The notes beneath the pieces were generated by a model. That model had not been told where the DNA came from. It did no database searches and was given only the letters and a program-made list of their open reading frames with translations. Position numbers and translations under genes: made by a program. Below are positions 50,431 to 60,053 of a DNA stretch of 64,000 bases, piece by piece (positions within the stretch are counted from its first letter, which is position 1; each line of letters starts with the position of its first letter). The stretch spans positions 1,919,501-1,983,500 of the forward strand of contig NZ_CP115165.1 of NCBI RefSeq assembly GCF_028622095.1. The letters run 5' to 3'. The DNA is from Deinococcus aquaticus. GTDB taxonomy: Bacteria > Deinococcota > Deinococci > Deinococcales > Deinococcaceae.

Positions 50431-52926
50431 GTGAGTTCTTTCGTGTTGCCGATTGCGGAGGTGGTGCCTGCGGTGCGTGGGGCGCTGGCGGCGCATTCGT
50501 TGGTTGTGGTGCAGGCGCCTCCGGGGGCGGGGAAGAGTACGGGGTTGCCGCTCGAGTTGCTGGGTGAGCCGTGGTTGGCGGGGCGTGGGATCGTGATGCT
50601 TCAGCCGCGGCGGGTGGCGGCGCGGGCGGTGGCGGCGCGGCTGGCGGAGGGGTTGGGGGAGGAGGTCGGCGGGACGGTCGGGTACCGGGTGCGGTTCGAT
50701 TCGCGGGTGTCGGCGGCGACGCGGTTGGAGGTCGTGACGGAGGGCATCCTGACGCGGCGGCTTCAGCGGGATCCGGAGTTGTCGGGGGTGGGGCTGGTGA
50801 TTCTGGATGAGTTTCACGAGCGGAGCCTGAACGCGGATCTGGCGCTGGCGCTCCTGCGGGAGGTGCAGGGGGCGCTGCGGGATGACCTGCGGGTGCTGGT
50901 GATGAGTGCCACGCTGGACCCGGGTTTGCCGGGGCGGCTGGGGGCGCCGCTGATCGAGAGTGCGGGGCGGGCGTTCCCGGTCGAGGTGCGGTACCTGCCG
51001 GTAGACCCGGTGGGGCGCGTGGAGGACCTTGTGGCGCGGCAGGTGCGGTTGGCATTGGAGGCGGAGCCGGGGGACGTGCTGGCGTTCCTGCCGGGCGTGC
51101 GGGAGATCCGCGCGGCGGCCGGGTTGCTGTCGGACGTGGACGCGGCCGTGCTGCCGCTGTACGGGGACCTGCCGGTTCGGGAGCAGGCGCGGGCGCTGCG
51201 GCCCGATCCGGGTGGGCGGCGCAAGGTGGTGCTGGCGACCAGCATCGCGGAGACCTCGCTGACCATCGACGGGGTGCGGGTGGTCGTGGACGGCGGCCTG
51301 AGCCGCACGCAGGCGTTCGATCCGGCCAGTGGGCTGTCGCGGATGGTGACGGGCCGGGTCACGCGGGACGCGGCGGCGCAGCGGGCGGGCCGCGCGGGAC
51401 GCACCGCGCCGGGCGTAGCGTACCGCCTGTGGAGTGAGCGGACGCAGCCGCTGCTACCGGCCGCGCGCCCGCCGGAAGTCATGGAGGCGGACCTCGCGCC
51501 GCTGACGCTGGAACTCGCGCAGTGGGGCGTGCCCGACCCGGCGGACCTGCACTGGCTGGACGTGCCCCCGGCGCGGCGCGTGGAGACGGCGCGGGGCGTG
51601 CTGCGGGACCTGGGCGCGCTGGACGCGGCGGGGCGCATGACGCCGGAGGGCGCGCGGCTGCTGGACTTCCCGACGCACCCGCGCGTGGCGCACCTGCTGA
51701 CGGCGGCGGACGACGCGGCGCTGGCGGCGGACGTGGCGGCCCTGCTGGAGGAACGCGACCCGCTGCCGCCGGGGTCCGGGGCGGACTTGACGGACCGCGT
51801 GGCGGCCCTGCGTGCGTGGCGTGGCGGTGGGCGCACGCCCGGCGACGTGACGGTGCTGGAGCGGGTCGAGCGGCTGTCCCGGCAGTGGCGCACCCTCCTG
51901 AAGGTCCGGCCGGACGACTCGGCCCCGGACGGGTTCGCGGTGGGCGCGTTGATCCTGCGGGCGTACCCGGAACGCGCCGCGCTCGCCCGCGAGGCCGTGG
52001 CCGGGCTGGGCCGGGGACGGTTCCTGCTGTCGGGCGGGCAGGGGGCGGCCCTGCCGGAAGGGGACGGTCTGGCGGGCGTGCGGGCGCTGGCGGTCGCGCA
52101 CCTGGACGCCGCCCCCATGAGTGCCGCGCAGGCCGAGGGGCGGATCTTCCTGGCGGCCCCGCTGGACCCGGCCGCGCTGGACGCCGGGGCCGCGTGGGTG
52201 GACTCGGTGCGCTGGGACGCCCGCACCGGCACGCTGGTCGCGCAGCGCGAGCGGCGCTTCGGGGCGCTGGTCCTCGAATCTCGCCCCTTGCGGGACCTGC
52301 CGGCCCAGGCGCGGGTCGCGGCGCTGGCCGGAGCGGTCCGTGAGGAGGGCCTGCACCTGCTGACCTTCAGCGCCGAGGCGCAGGCACTGCGGGACCGCGC
52401 CGAGTCTGTCCGGGCGTGGCGGCCGGACGAGACCGACTGGCCGGACCTCAGTGACGCCGGCCTGCTGGACACGCTGGAGGACTGGCTGGGACCGCACCTG
52501 GGCGCGGCCCGCTCGCGGGAGGACCTGGGCCGCCTGAACCTGCTGCCGGCCATGCAGGCGCTGCTGCCGTGGCCCCTCCCGGCCCGGCTGGACGAACTGG
52601 CCCCCACGCACCTGACCGTCCCGACCGGCACGCGCGTGCGCCTGAGCTACCGGCCCGGCGAGGCGCCCATCCTGGCCGTGAAGTTGCAGGAACTGTTCGG
52701 GCTGGCCGACACGCCCAGCGTGAATGGAGGCCGCACGCCCGTGCTGCTGCACCTGCTGTCCCCGGCGGGGCGGCCCGTGCAGGTCACGCAGGACCTCCGC
52801 TCATTCTGGAACTCCTCTTACTTCGAGGTGCGTAAGGACCTGCGCGGCCGTTACCCCAAGCACCCCTGGCCCGACGATCCCTGGACGCACGCCCCCATGA
52901 AAGGCACCAAGAAACGGGGCGTGTAG
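50431..52926 (+). CDS. hrpB: ATP-dependent helicase HrpB
   Basis: 831 residues from GTG 50431, 7 nt after TACCAT (50418-50423). DEAH-type helicase: Walker A APPGAGKST at about residues 29-37, LQPRRVAARAVAARLAE (Ia), DEFHERSL (Walker B, DEFH as in HrpB), MSATLD (III) and TSIAETSLTIDGV plus QRAGRAGR in the second domain. The HrpB-specific C-terminal domain is present (PVLLHLLSPAGRPVQVTQDL, FWNSSYFEVRKDLRGRYPKHPWPDDP). It probably acts on RNA or ribonucleoprotein; its physiological role is poorly known. Followed 3 nt later by a methyltransferase gene. Confidence 0.94.
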   Translation: MSSFVLPIAEVVPAVRGALAAHSLVVVQAPPGAGKSTGLPLELLGEPWLAGRGIVMLQPRRVAARAVAARLAEGLGEEVGGTVGYRVRFDSRVSAATRLEVVTEGILTRRLQRDPELSGVGLVILDEFHERSLNADLALALLREVQGALRDDLRVLVMSATLDPGLPGRLGAPLIESAGRAFPVEVRYLPVDPVGRVEDLVARQVRLALEAEPGDVLAFLPGVREIRAAAGLLSDVDAAVLPLYGDLPVREQARALRPDPGGRRKVVLATSIAETSLTIDGVRVVVDGGLSRTQAFDPASGLSRMVTGRVTRDAAAQRAGRAGRTAPGVAYRLWSERTQPLLPAARPPEVMEADLAPLTLELAQWGVPDPADLHWLDVPPARRVETARGVLRDLGALDAAGRMTPEGARLLDFPTHPRVAHLLTAADDAALAADVAALLEERDPLPPGSGADLTDRVAALRAWRGGGRTPGDVTVLERVERLSRQWRTLLKVRPDDSAPDGFAVGALILRAYPERAALAREAVAGLGRGRFLLSGGQGAALPEGDGLAGVRALAVAHLDAAPMSAAQAEGRIFLAAPLDPAALDAGAAWVDSVRWDARTGTLVAQRERRFGALVLESRPLRDLPAQARVAALAGAVREEGLHLLTFSAEAQALRDRAESVRAWRPDETDWPDLSDAGLLDTLEDWLGPHLGAARSREDLGRLNLLPAMQALLPWPLPARLDELAPTHLTVPTGTRVRLSYRPGEAPILAVKLQELFGLADTPSVNGGRTPVLLHLLSPAGRPVQVTQDLRSFWNSSYFEVRKDLRGRYPKHPWPDDPWTHAPMKGTKKRGV

Positions 52927-52929
52927 GCC

Positions 52930-53616
52930 GTGCAGTCCCATCTGGACGCCCTGGCCGCCACGCTGTACGGCCCGGTCGGCTGGCCGCGCGCCCGCCAGAT
53001 CGCCGGTCGCCTGGGTCCGTACCTGCCCGCCAGCGGCCCTGCGCAAGGGCGCACGCTGCTGGACCTGGGGGCCGGGACCGGGCACACCGGGGCACTCCTA
53101 GCCCGGCGCGGCTGGACCGTCACCCTGGCGGACGTGCCGCCGCATCCCGGTGCGTTCGGTCAGCGCCTGATCGCGCACCCGTGCGCCCGCACGCTGGCGC
53201 GGCGCGGCGGCCTGACCCGCGTGCTGTGCCGGGGGTCCCTGCCGTTCCCCGACGGTCAGTTTGGCGTGACGTTGCTGGCGTTCGTGCTGCACCACTGCCC
53301 GGACCCGCTGGCTGTACTGCGCGAGGCGGCGCGCGTGTCGGGCCGCGTGGTCGTCCTGGAAGACCTGGAGGATGGCGGGCGCAGGCCGGGCCGCGCCGGG
53401 CAGTGGCTGGACGCTCTGCTGAACCTGGAGGCCGGGCACCCGCACGCGCACCGCTCGCAGGCCGACTGGCACGCCCTGTTCCGCGCCGCCGGGTTGCAGG
53501 TGCACGCGCAGGAGCACTGGACGACCCGCCCCCTGGGCGTGCGCACCGGGCACACACTGTTCGATCTGCGCCCGGCAGGAGAGAGCCCGCCGGGAGAGGC
53601 GGGCCGGGGCTCATAA
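52930..53616 (+). CDS. Class I SAM-dependent methyltransferase
   Basis: 228 residues from GTG 52930. SAM-binding motif I LLDLGAGTGHTGALLARRG (about 43-60), motif post-I LADVPP, and motif IV region VTLLAFVLHHCPDPLAVLREAARVS. It falls in the UbiE/Methyltransf_11 group; no substrate can be deduced. Three nucleotides separate it from hrpB, so the two are co-transcribed. Convergent with the ddrA operon, with only a few bases between the stop codons. Confidence 0.85.
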   Translation: MQSHLDALAATLYGPVGWPRARQIAGRLGPYLPASGPAQGRTLLDLGAGTGHTGALLARRGWTVTLADVPPHPGAFGQRLIAHPCARTLARRGGLTRVLCRGSLPFPDGQFGVTLLAFVLHHCPDPLAVLREAARVSGRVVVLEDLEDGGRRPGRAGQWLDALLNLEAGHPHAHRSQADWHALFRAAGLQVHAQEHWTTRPLGVRTGHTLFDLRPAGESPPGEAGRGS

Positions 53617-53623
53617 AGGTTGT

Positions 53624-53749
53624 TTACAGCAGGCGGGCGAGGGTGCCGCCCAGCAGCATCAGCAGGAGCAGGGCCAGGGTCACGCCGAGCAGTTGCTGGG
53701 GGGCGGGGCGGGCCGTTCCTTCCTGGCGGGGGCCAGCGCCGGGCGTCAC
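53624..53749 (-). CDS. 41-residue single-pass membrane protein coupled to ddrA
   Basis: Reading from GTG 53749: a short polar head (TPGAGPRQEGTARPAPQQ) followed by one strong hydrophobic helix LLGVTLALLLLMLLGGTLARLL at the very C terminus. The GTG overlaps the ddrA stop codon (GTGA), the same coupling used by real operons in this window. It lacks charge after the helix except one Arg, so it would sit as a small tail-anchored protein. I do not know a family. The coupling and leucine-rich helix make it a plausible micro-protein, but chance in GC-rich DNA cannot be excluded. Confidence 0.5.
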   Translation of the reverse strand: MTPGAGPRQEGTARPAPQQLLGVTLALLLLMLLGGTLARLL

Positions 53750-54387
53750 GCGGCCCGTCCGGCGTGCGGGCCGGAGTGGTTGCCGGGCTGGCCCTGGGGT
53801 GGGTCGTGGGGGGCGGGGTGCAGGCTGCCCAGCGCGGCTTTCAGGTGGCGGTACACCTCGCGCTGCAGGTCGAGGTCCTCGGGCAGTTCGTAGCGCAGCT
53901 GGTCCATGGCCTGCATCAGGTGCGCGCCGCCGGGGGTGCGTTCATGGTCGGGGCGCGCCCAGTCCGGCAGTTCCGGGGTGTGGGTGGGTTGGCGTTTCGT
54001 GTCGTCCCAGTCGCCCCAGGTGCGGGGCAGGTCGTACAGGTAGCGGCCGATGCCGAAGTGCACGGCGCAGCGTTTCAGGGCGTCGCTGGCGGCGGCTTTC
54101 AGGGTGCTCAGGTCGCCGTCCGGGGCCTGTCCGATGTCCTCGCGGCTGACGCCCAGGACGGTCAGGCGGCCCTTGACGGTGGGGATGGGCGCGCCGGGCA
54201 CGACTTCTACACTGAATGCCCAGTCGTCCGGGCAGATGGCGTCCAGGCGGTCCTGAACGGCGCGGGCGTCGATGTGGGCCAGGAGCAGTGCGCGGCTGCG
54301 ATCCTTGCTGATGGCGACGGCTTTCCACGCCACCATGTGAGCGGGAAACGGGGACTGGAGTCGTTTCTGGACATCGCTCAGTTTCAT
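53746..54387 (-). CDS. ddrA: DdrA, Rad52-like DNA damage response protein
   Basis: 213 residues, close to the 208 of D. radiodurans DdrA. MKLSDVQKRLQSPFPAHMVAWK and DRLDAICPDDWAFSVEVVPG, then VKGRLTVLGVSREDIG and LKAAASDALKRCAVHFGIGRYLYDLP, are the Rad52/Rad22 single-strand-annealing fold; DdrA binds 3' single-stranded ends and protects them from nucleases after irradiation or desiccation. The C-terminal tail is low complexity (HDPPQGQPGNHSGPHAG). The promoter is TTGACC (54417-54422), 17 nt, TAGACT (54394-54399), with ATG 6 nt later, so leaderless, and a candidate RDRM overlaps the -35. Divergent from hisB. Confidence 0.93.
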   Translation of the reverse strand: MKLSDVQKRLQSPFPAHMVAWKAVAISKDRSRALLLAHIDARAVQDRLDAICPDDWAFSVEVVPGAPIPTVKGRLTVLGVSREDIGQAPDGDLSTLKAAASDALKRCAVHFGIGRYLYDLPRTWGDWDDTKRQPTHTPELPDWARPDHERTPGGAHLMQAMDQLRYELPEDLDLQREVYRHLKAALGSLHPAPHDPPQGQPGNHSGPHAGRAA

Positions 54388-54393
54388 AGATTT

Positions 54394-54422
54394 AGTCTAT
54401 AACAGAATGCAATTACGGTCAA
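54394..54422 (-). promoter_or_regulatory. ddrA promoter
   Basis: Minus-strand TTGACC (54417-54422), 17-nt spacer, TAGACT (54394-54399); ddrA ATG begins 6 nt downstream. Confidence 0.75.
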
Positions 54423-54429
54423 GACAGAA
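54413..54429. promoter_or_regulatory. Candidate RDRM operator upstream of ddrA
   Basis: On the minus strand TTCTGTCTTGACCGTAA, about 12 of 17 positions agreeing with the remembered motif TTATGTNATTNACRTAA. It overlaps the ddrA -35 box. Weaker by eye than the site at 29576, but ddrA is a known member of the DdrO-controlled regulon, which raises its likelihood. Confidence 0.55.
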
Positions 54430-54582
54430 TGACCGGCTGTCCGGCACCCAGTCCCGGTGACCGGAGCAGCCTGCCCACGACCTCCCGCGAACCGCGCCCT
54501 GCTTCCTTTTCACCGCCCACCGCTCCCCCTTCCATCGACAACCCCACACTCCTGGCCCGCCGCGCCCTCTACCATGCGTGGC

Positions 54583-55166
54583 ATGAGTCGCGCGGCCACC
54601 GTCACCCGAACCACCAGCGAAACCGACATCACCGTCACGCTGGACCTGGACACCACCACCTACCAGCACCCGCAGACCGGGCACGGCTTTCTGGACCACA
54701 TGCTCGACGCGCTGGCCCGCCACGCCCGCATCGGCCTGAGCGTCCGCGCGACCGGCGACCTGCACATCGAACCGCACCACCTGATTGAGGACACCGGCAT
54801 CACCCTCGGGCAGGCGCTCTCGCAGGCGCTCGGCGACCGCAAGGGAATCGAACGCTACGGCAGCGCCTTCGTTCCCATGGACGAGACCCTGGCACACGTC
54901 GTGCTGGACCTGTCGGGCCGCGCGCACCTCGCCTTCGAACCCGAAACCCTGAACGTCTGGGGCGACGCGGGCGGCATGACCCACTACCACCTGCGCGAAT
55001 TCCTGCGCGGACTGTGCAATCACGCCGGTATCACGATGCACGTGCGCCTGCTCGCGGGCCGCGAGGCTCACCACGTCATCGAGGCCATCGTGAAAGCCGT
55101 CGCCCGCGCCCTGCGCGACGCCGTGCAGGTCACCTCGCAGACCATGCCCAGTACCAAGGGCAGCCT

Positions 55167-55170
<4 letters not shown>
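54583..55170 (+). CDS. hisB: Imidazoleglycerol-phosphate dehydratase
   Basis: 195 residues, monofunctional HisB without the phosphatase domain found in enterobacteria. It dehydrates imidazole glycerol phosphate in histidine synthesis. Metal-binding histidine motifs: GHGFLDHMLDALARH, EPHHLIEDTGI, and THYHLREFLRGLCNHAG with GREAHHVIEA. ATG 54583 is set by TACCAT (54570-54575) 7 nt upstream. The stop overlaps hisH (GTGA). The remaining his genes are not in the window. Confidence 0.95.
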
Positions 55171-55820
<650 letters not shown>

Positions 55821-55912
55821 TGGTCAAAAGTTAATGGGGAAGACCGGGCGCCGTCCCGCCATCCGCAACGGGCAATAGACCGGCGGGGCACGCCTGAGCC
55901 ACAATGAACGGC

Positions 55913-56953
55913 ATGACGACCCAGACCCCCCGCCCGCCCGTGGACCTCGACTGGAACACGCTGGGATTCAGTTACATCCGCACTGACGAACGCTACCTCT
56001 CGCACTGGCGGGACGGCGCGTGGGACCAGGGCAGCCTGACCCTCGATAACGTCCTGCACATCAGTGAGGGCAGCACCGCCCTGCACTACGGCCAGCAGTG
56101 CTTCGAGGGCCTCAAGGCGTACCGCGCCGCCGACGGCAGCATCAACCTCTTCCGCCCGGACCAGAACGCCGCGCGCATGCAGGCCAGCTGCCGCCGCATC
56201 CTGATGCCCGAGGTCAGCACCGAGCAGTTCATCGACGCCTGCCGTCAGGTCGTGAAAGCCAACGAACACTGGATTCCCCCCTACGGCACCGGCGGCGCGC
56301 TGTACCTGCGTCCCTACGTGATCGGCGTGGGCGACAACATCGGCGTGCGCACCGCACCGGAATTCATCTTCGGGGTGTTCGCCATTCCTGTCGGCGCGTA
56401 CTTCAAGGGCGGCCTGACCCCGCACAACTTCATCACGTCCGGCATGGACCGCGCCGCGCCGCACGGCACCGGCGCCGCCAAGGTCGGCGGGAACTACGCC
56501 GCCAGCCTCCTGCCCGGCGCGCAGGCCAAGGACCGCCACTTCGCGGACGCCATCTACCTCGACCCCGCCACGCACACCAAGATCGAGGAGGTCGGCGCCG
56601 CGAACTTCTTCGCCATCACCCGTGACGGCCAGACCTTCGTGACGCCGCAGTCGCCCAGCATCCTGCCCAGCATCACCAAGTACAGCCTCCTGCACCTAGC
56701 CGAACACCGCCTGGGCCTGAACGTCGTCGAGGGCGACGTGTTCATTGACCGCCTGGACGAGTACGCCGAGGCCGGCGCGTGCGGCACCGCCGCCGTCATC
56801 ACGCCCATCGGCGGCATCCAGCACGAGGACACCTTCCACGTGTTCCACAGCGAAACCGAGGTCGGCCCCGTCACCCGCCGCCTGTACGACGAACTGGTCG
56901 GCATCCAGTACGGCGACCGTGAAGCGCCCGAAGGCTGGATCGTCAAGGTGTAA
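55913..56953 (+). CDS. ilvE: Branched-chain amino acid aminotransferase
   Basis: 346 residues from ATG 55913, chosen because CACAAT (55900-55905) sits 7 nt upstream; an ATG at 55904 overlaps that box and would add three residues. Fold-type IV PLP enzyme that interconverts leucine, isoleucine and valine with their keto acids. GQQCFEGLKAYRAADG, the cofactor lysine in GAAKVGGNYAASLL, and IEEVGAANFFAI are diagnostic of the large (type II) bacterial BCAT. Single gene; ends at a strong bidirectional hairpin. Confidence 0.93.
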   Translation: MTTQTPRPPVDLDWNTLGFSYIRTDERYLSHWRDGAWDQGSLTLDNVLHISEGSTALHYGQQCFEGLKAYRAADGSINLFRPDQNAARMQASCRRILMPEVSTEQFIDACRQVVKANEHWIPPYGTGGALYLRPYVIGVGDNIGVRTAPEFIFGVFAIPVGAYFKGGLTPHNFITSGMDRAAPHGTGAAKVGGNYAASLLPGAQAKDRHFADAIYLDPATHTKIEEVGAANFFAITRDGQTFVTPQSPSILPSITKYSLLHLAEHRLGLNVVEGDVFIDRLDEYAEAGACGTAAVITPIGGIQHEDTFHVFHSETEVGPVTRRLYDELVGIQYGDREAPEGWIVKV

Positions 56954-56961
56954 CGGCAGGG

Positions 56962-57005
56962 GAGGCGGGGGGCGGGTTCGCAGTGCGCGGGCCGCCCCCC
57001 GCCTC
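56962..57005. terminator. Bidirectional terminator hairpin after ilvE
   Basis: Perfect 14-bp stem GAGGCGGGGGGCGG (56962-56975) with CCGCCCCCCGCCTC (56992-57005). The right arm covers the last bases of the convergent gene at 57004. No T-tract. Confidence 0.7.
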
Positions 57006-57816
57006 ATGCCGGCCGGGAGCGGTAGATGGGGGTGACGGTCACGGCTTGCAGGCCCAGATCTGTGTCCGCCTGTGTTTCTGCGGGCGTATCGCCCCAGGCC
57101 TGCATGATTAGTTGCTGCGCTCCGTGCAGGCGGGCGGCGTCGCAGGTGGCGCGGAGTAGCGCGTGCCGTAGCGCGGTGTGCCGCAAGTCAGGGTGGACGC
57201 CGGGACTACCGACCGTCAGGGTGTCGCCGTCCAGCCACGCGCGGCAGATGCCGACGCCCCGACCGGCCCCGTCCAGCGCGATGTGCCCCACGCGGTCGTC
57301 GGCTTCGTGGGCACCCGGAACGATGTCGGCGTCGCCGACCAGGGTGTGGCCCAGCCGGTCAGCGTACGTGCCCTGCGCGTCCTGCCGGACGGTCAGAGCG
57401 GACACGGCGGCCAGCGGCAGGACTCGCAGCCCCGCCGGGACTGACGTGCCCAGGGTGGGCAGAGGGCCGCGCCACTCCGTGTACTGCCCCGCGTGTTGCC
57501 AGCCCAGCGTCCGCAGGGTGTTGCCGGGCAGCAGGGTGTCGTCCGCGTAGGCACTCAGGAGCGTGCCGGTCGCCGAGGCGGCGCGCAGCAGGGCCGCCGC
57601 GACCTCTGCCTGCTGCGGGCCGGGCCGGGCGCCCCCCAGTACTTCCAGGTCCGCGCGGGGGGTGCGGCGCAGCACGATCACGCCTGCTCCATCGGCCGCC
57701 AGCCACGCGGCTGTGAGCTGGGGCAGCAGGGGGCGCAGATCGTCGGCGCCGCCCCCCAGCAGAGCGGCCAGCGCCGGGAGGGCCGCGTCGGGCGAGGTGG
57801 CGGGCAGGAGTGTCAC
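57004..57816 (-). CDS. GNAT-like acetyltransferase (divergent)
   Basis: 270 residues from GTG 57816, which lies 7 nt after a minus-strand TATGCT (57824-57829); the in-frame ATG at 57828 overlaps that box. The C-terminal ~100 residues resemble GNAT: VGSPGVHPDLRHTALRHALLRATCDAARLHGAQQLIMQAWGDTPAETQADTDLGLQAV has the order of the acetyl-CoA loop, helix and LGF-type end, although the loop is degenerate. The N-terminal half (LPALAALLGGGADDLRPLLPQLTAAWLAADGAGVIVLRR) may be a second, inactive GNAT half. Activity unproven. Divergent from glgB. Confidence 0.65.
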   Translation of the reverse strand: MTLLPATSPDAALPALAALLGGGADDLRPLLPQLTAAWLAADGAGVIVLRRTPRADLEVLGGARPGPQQAEVAAALLRAASATGTLLSAYADDTLLPGNTLRTLGWQHAGQYTEWRGPLPTLGTSVPAGLRVLPLAAVSALTVRQDAQGTYADRLGHTLVGDADIVPGAHEADDRVGHIALDGAGRGVGICRAWLDGDTLTVGSPGVHPDLRHTALRHALLRATCDAARLHGAQQLIMQAWGDTPAETQADTDLGLQAVTVTPIYRSRPA

Positions 57817-57944
57817 AGGGGGCAGCATACGCGGCAGGTTCCGCCTCTCACGGCGAACATGCCGCCCCGGCACTCTCTGACCGTTTCTTCATGTTCGCCG
57901 TCTGGGCGGCGTGTGTGGCGTGGGGCGCGGCTACACTCGTGGGC

Positions 57945-59957
57945 ATGAGTGAAGCGCTTCCGCTGGATCATGGTCACCTTCAGAAGCTCGTCACGGCGGA
58001 TCTGGTGCGGCCCGATCATCTGCTGGGCGCGCATCCTGTCACGCAGGACGGCGTGGACGGCGTGCGCTTTGGCGTGTGGGCTCCGAACGCGCATCACGTG
58101 AGCGTGGTGGGCGACTTCAACGGCTTCAACGGCTTCGATAACCCCATGCAGCGCCTGGAGTTCGGGTTCTGGGGGGTGTTCGTGCCGTCGGCGCGCAACG
58201 GGCAGCGGTACAAGTTCCGCATTACCGGCCCGGACGGCCGCACCGAGGACAAGATGGACCCGTACGGGTCGTTCTTCGAGGTGCGCCCGGCGACGGGCAG
58301 CATCGTGTGGGAGCAGCCGTTCGACTGGACGGACGGCGCGTGGATGGAGGGGCGCAGCGCGGGACTGGATCAGGCGGTCAGCATGTACGAGGTGCACCTG
58401 CCGTCCTGGGCGCGGCGCGAGGACGGCTGGTTCCTGAATTACCGCGAGGTCGCGCACCGGCTGGGCGAGTACGTGACGTTCATGGGGTACACGCACGTGG
58501 AGTTGCTGGGCGTCATGGAGCACCCGTTCGACGGGTCGTGGGGGTATCAGGTGACCGGGTACTACGCGCCCACGAGCCGCATGGGGAACCCGGAGGATTT
58601 CAAGTACCTCGTGAATCACCTGCACTCGCTGGGCATTGGCGTGATCCTGGACTGGGTGCCGGGGCACTTCCCGACGGACCCGGCGGGCCTGGGCCGCTTC
58701 GACGGCACGGCGCTGTTCGAGTACGCCGACCCGCGCAAGGGATACCACTACGACTGGAACACGTACATCTTCGATTACGGCCGTAATGAGGTCGTGATGT
58801 TCCTGATCGGGTCGGCCCTCAAGTGGTTGCAGGACTTCCACGTGGACGGCCTGCGCGTGGACGCCGTGGCGAGCATGCTGTACCTGGATTTCTCGCGGAC
58901 CGAGTGGATTCCGAACGTGCACGGCGGCCGCGAGAACCTGGAGGCCATCGCGTTCCTGCGGCGCCTGAACGAGGTCGTGCATCACATGGCGCCGGGCTGC
59001 ATGATCGTGGCCGAGGAGAGCACGTCGTTCCCCGGCGTGACCACGCCCAGTCCGCACGGTCTGGGATTCGATTACAAGTGGGCGATGGGCTGGATGAACG
59101 ACAACCTCCGGTACTTCGAGGAGGACCCGCTGTGGCGCCGGTACCATCACCACGCGCTGACGTTCTTCAACGCGTACCGCACCAGCGAGAACTACGTTTT
59201 GGCGATCAGTCACGACGAGGTCGTGCACCTGAAGAAGAGCATGGTCATGAAGATGCCCGGCGACTGGTACGCGCAGCGCGCCGGGTACCGGGCGTTCCTG
59301 GCGCTGATGTGGGCCACGCCGGGCAAGAAGCTGCTGTTCATGGGTCAGGAGTTCGCGCAGCCGACCGAATGGAACCACGACGTGAGCCTGCCCTGGCACC
59401 TCGCAGATCACCCCGACCACCGGGGCGTGATGCACCTGGTGCGGGACCTGAACGGCCTGTACAGGGGCCGCCCGGACTGGCACGTGGCCGACACCCGCGA
59501 CGAGGGCCTGCAGTGGATCAGCGCGGACGACGTGGAGAACAGCGTGTACGCCTTCCTGCGCCGCGACCCGGTGGGCGGCGCGTGGAGTCTGATCGTGGCG
59601 AACCTGACGCCCGTGTACCGTGACCTGTACCCGGTGGGCGTGCCGGTGGGCGGCGAGTACCGCGTGCTGCTGTCCACCGACGACGGCGGGTACGGCGGCT
59701 TCGGCACGCAGCAACCCGACCTGACCGCCCACGCTGAAGGCTGGAACGGGCAGCCGCATCACCTGCGGCTGAACCTGCCGCCGAACAGCGTGCTGGTGCT
59801 GTCCTCCGCGACCGCCGACGACGCGGCGCAGGCACAGGCGTCACAGGTACACGCGGCGCAGGCAGATGCAGTGTCGGCAGAAGCGGTGCAGGTCCAGGGC
59901 ACCGGGAAGGTAGTCAGTCAGGATGCTGGCGCGACTGATCCGGGCCGCGCCGACTGA
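57945..59957 (+). CDS. glgB: 1,4-alpha-glucan branching enzyme
   Basis: 670 residues from ATG 57945 (TACACT at 57932-57937, 7 nt upstream). It introduces alpha-1,6 branches into glycogen. An N-terminal CBM48 (GVRFGVWAPNAHHVSVVGDFNGFN) is followed by the GH13 barrel with nucleophile Asp in DGLRVDAVASML, acid/base Glu in IVAEESTSFPG, and Asp in SHDEVVHLKKSM, and a C-terminal all-beta domain. The last ~55 residues are an Ala/Gln/Val-rich low-complexity tail (SATADDAAQAQASQVHAAQ) not needed for the fold. No other glg gene is adjacent. Confidence 0.95.
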   Translation: MSEALPLDHGHLQKLVTADLVRPDHLLGAHPVTQDGVDGVRFGVWAPNAHHVSVVGDFNGFNGFDNPMQRLEFGFWGVFVPSARNGQRYKFRITGPDGRTEDKMDPYGSFFEVRPATGSIVWEQPFDWTDGAWMEGRSAGLDQAVSMYEVHLPSWARREDGWFLNYREVAHRLGEYVTFMGYTHVELLGVMEHPFDGSWGYQVTGYYAPTSRMGNPEDFKYLVNHLHSLGIGVILDWVPGHFPTDPAGLGRFDGTALFEYADPRKGYHYDWNTYIFDYGRNEVVMFLIGSALKWLQDFHVDGLRVDAVASMLYLDFSRTEWIPNVHGGRENLEAIAFLRRLNEVVHHMAPGCMIVAEESTSFPGVTTPSPHGLGFDYKWAMGWMNDNLRYFEEDPLWRRYHHHALTFFNAYRTSENYVLAISHDEVVHLKKSMVMKMPGDWYAQRAGYRAFLALMWATPGKKLLFMGQEFAQPTEWNHDVSLPWHLADHPDHRGVMHLVRDLNGLYRGRPDWHVADTRDEGLQWISADDVENSVYAFLRRDPVGGAWSLIVANLTPVYRDLYPVGVPVGGEYRVLLSTDDGGYGGFGTQQPDLTAHAEGWNGQPHHLRLNLPPNSVLVLSSATADDAAQAQASQVHAAQADAVSAEAVQVQGTGKVVSQDAGATDPGRAD

Positions 59958-59979
59958 ACAGTTGAGCCCTGCCCCCTGA

Positions 59980-60023
59980 GCGCAGGCCGTCCCGGAGAGA
60001 ACGGATTCCGGGGCGGCCTGCGC
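59980..60023 (+). terminator. Terminator hairpin of glgB
   Basis: 17-nt arms at 59980-59996 and 60007-60023 pair throughout with one G-T pair around a 10-nt loop, 22 nt after the glgB stop. No T-run follows. Confidence 0.7.
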
Positions 60024-60053
60024 TGGGCAGGGTGGGTCTGCTTTAATGCGGCG

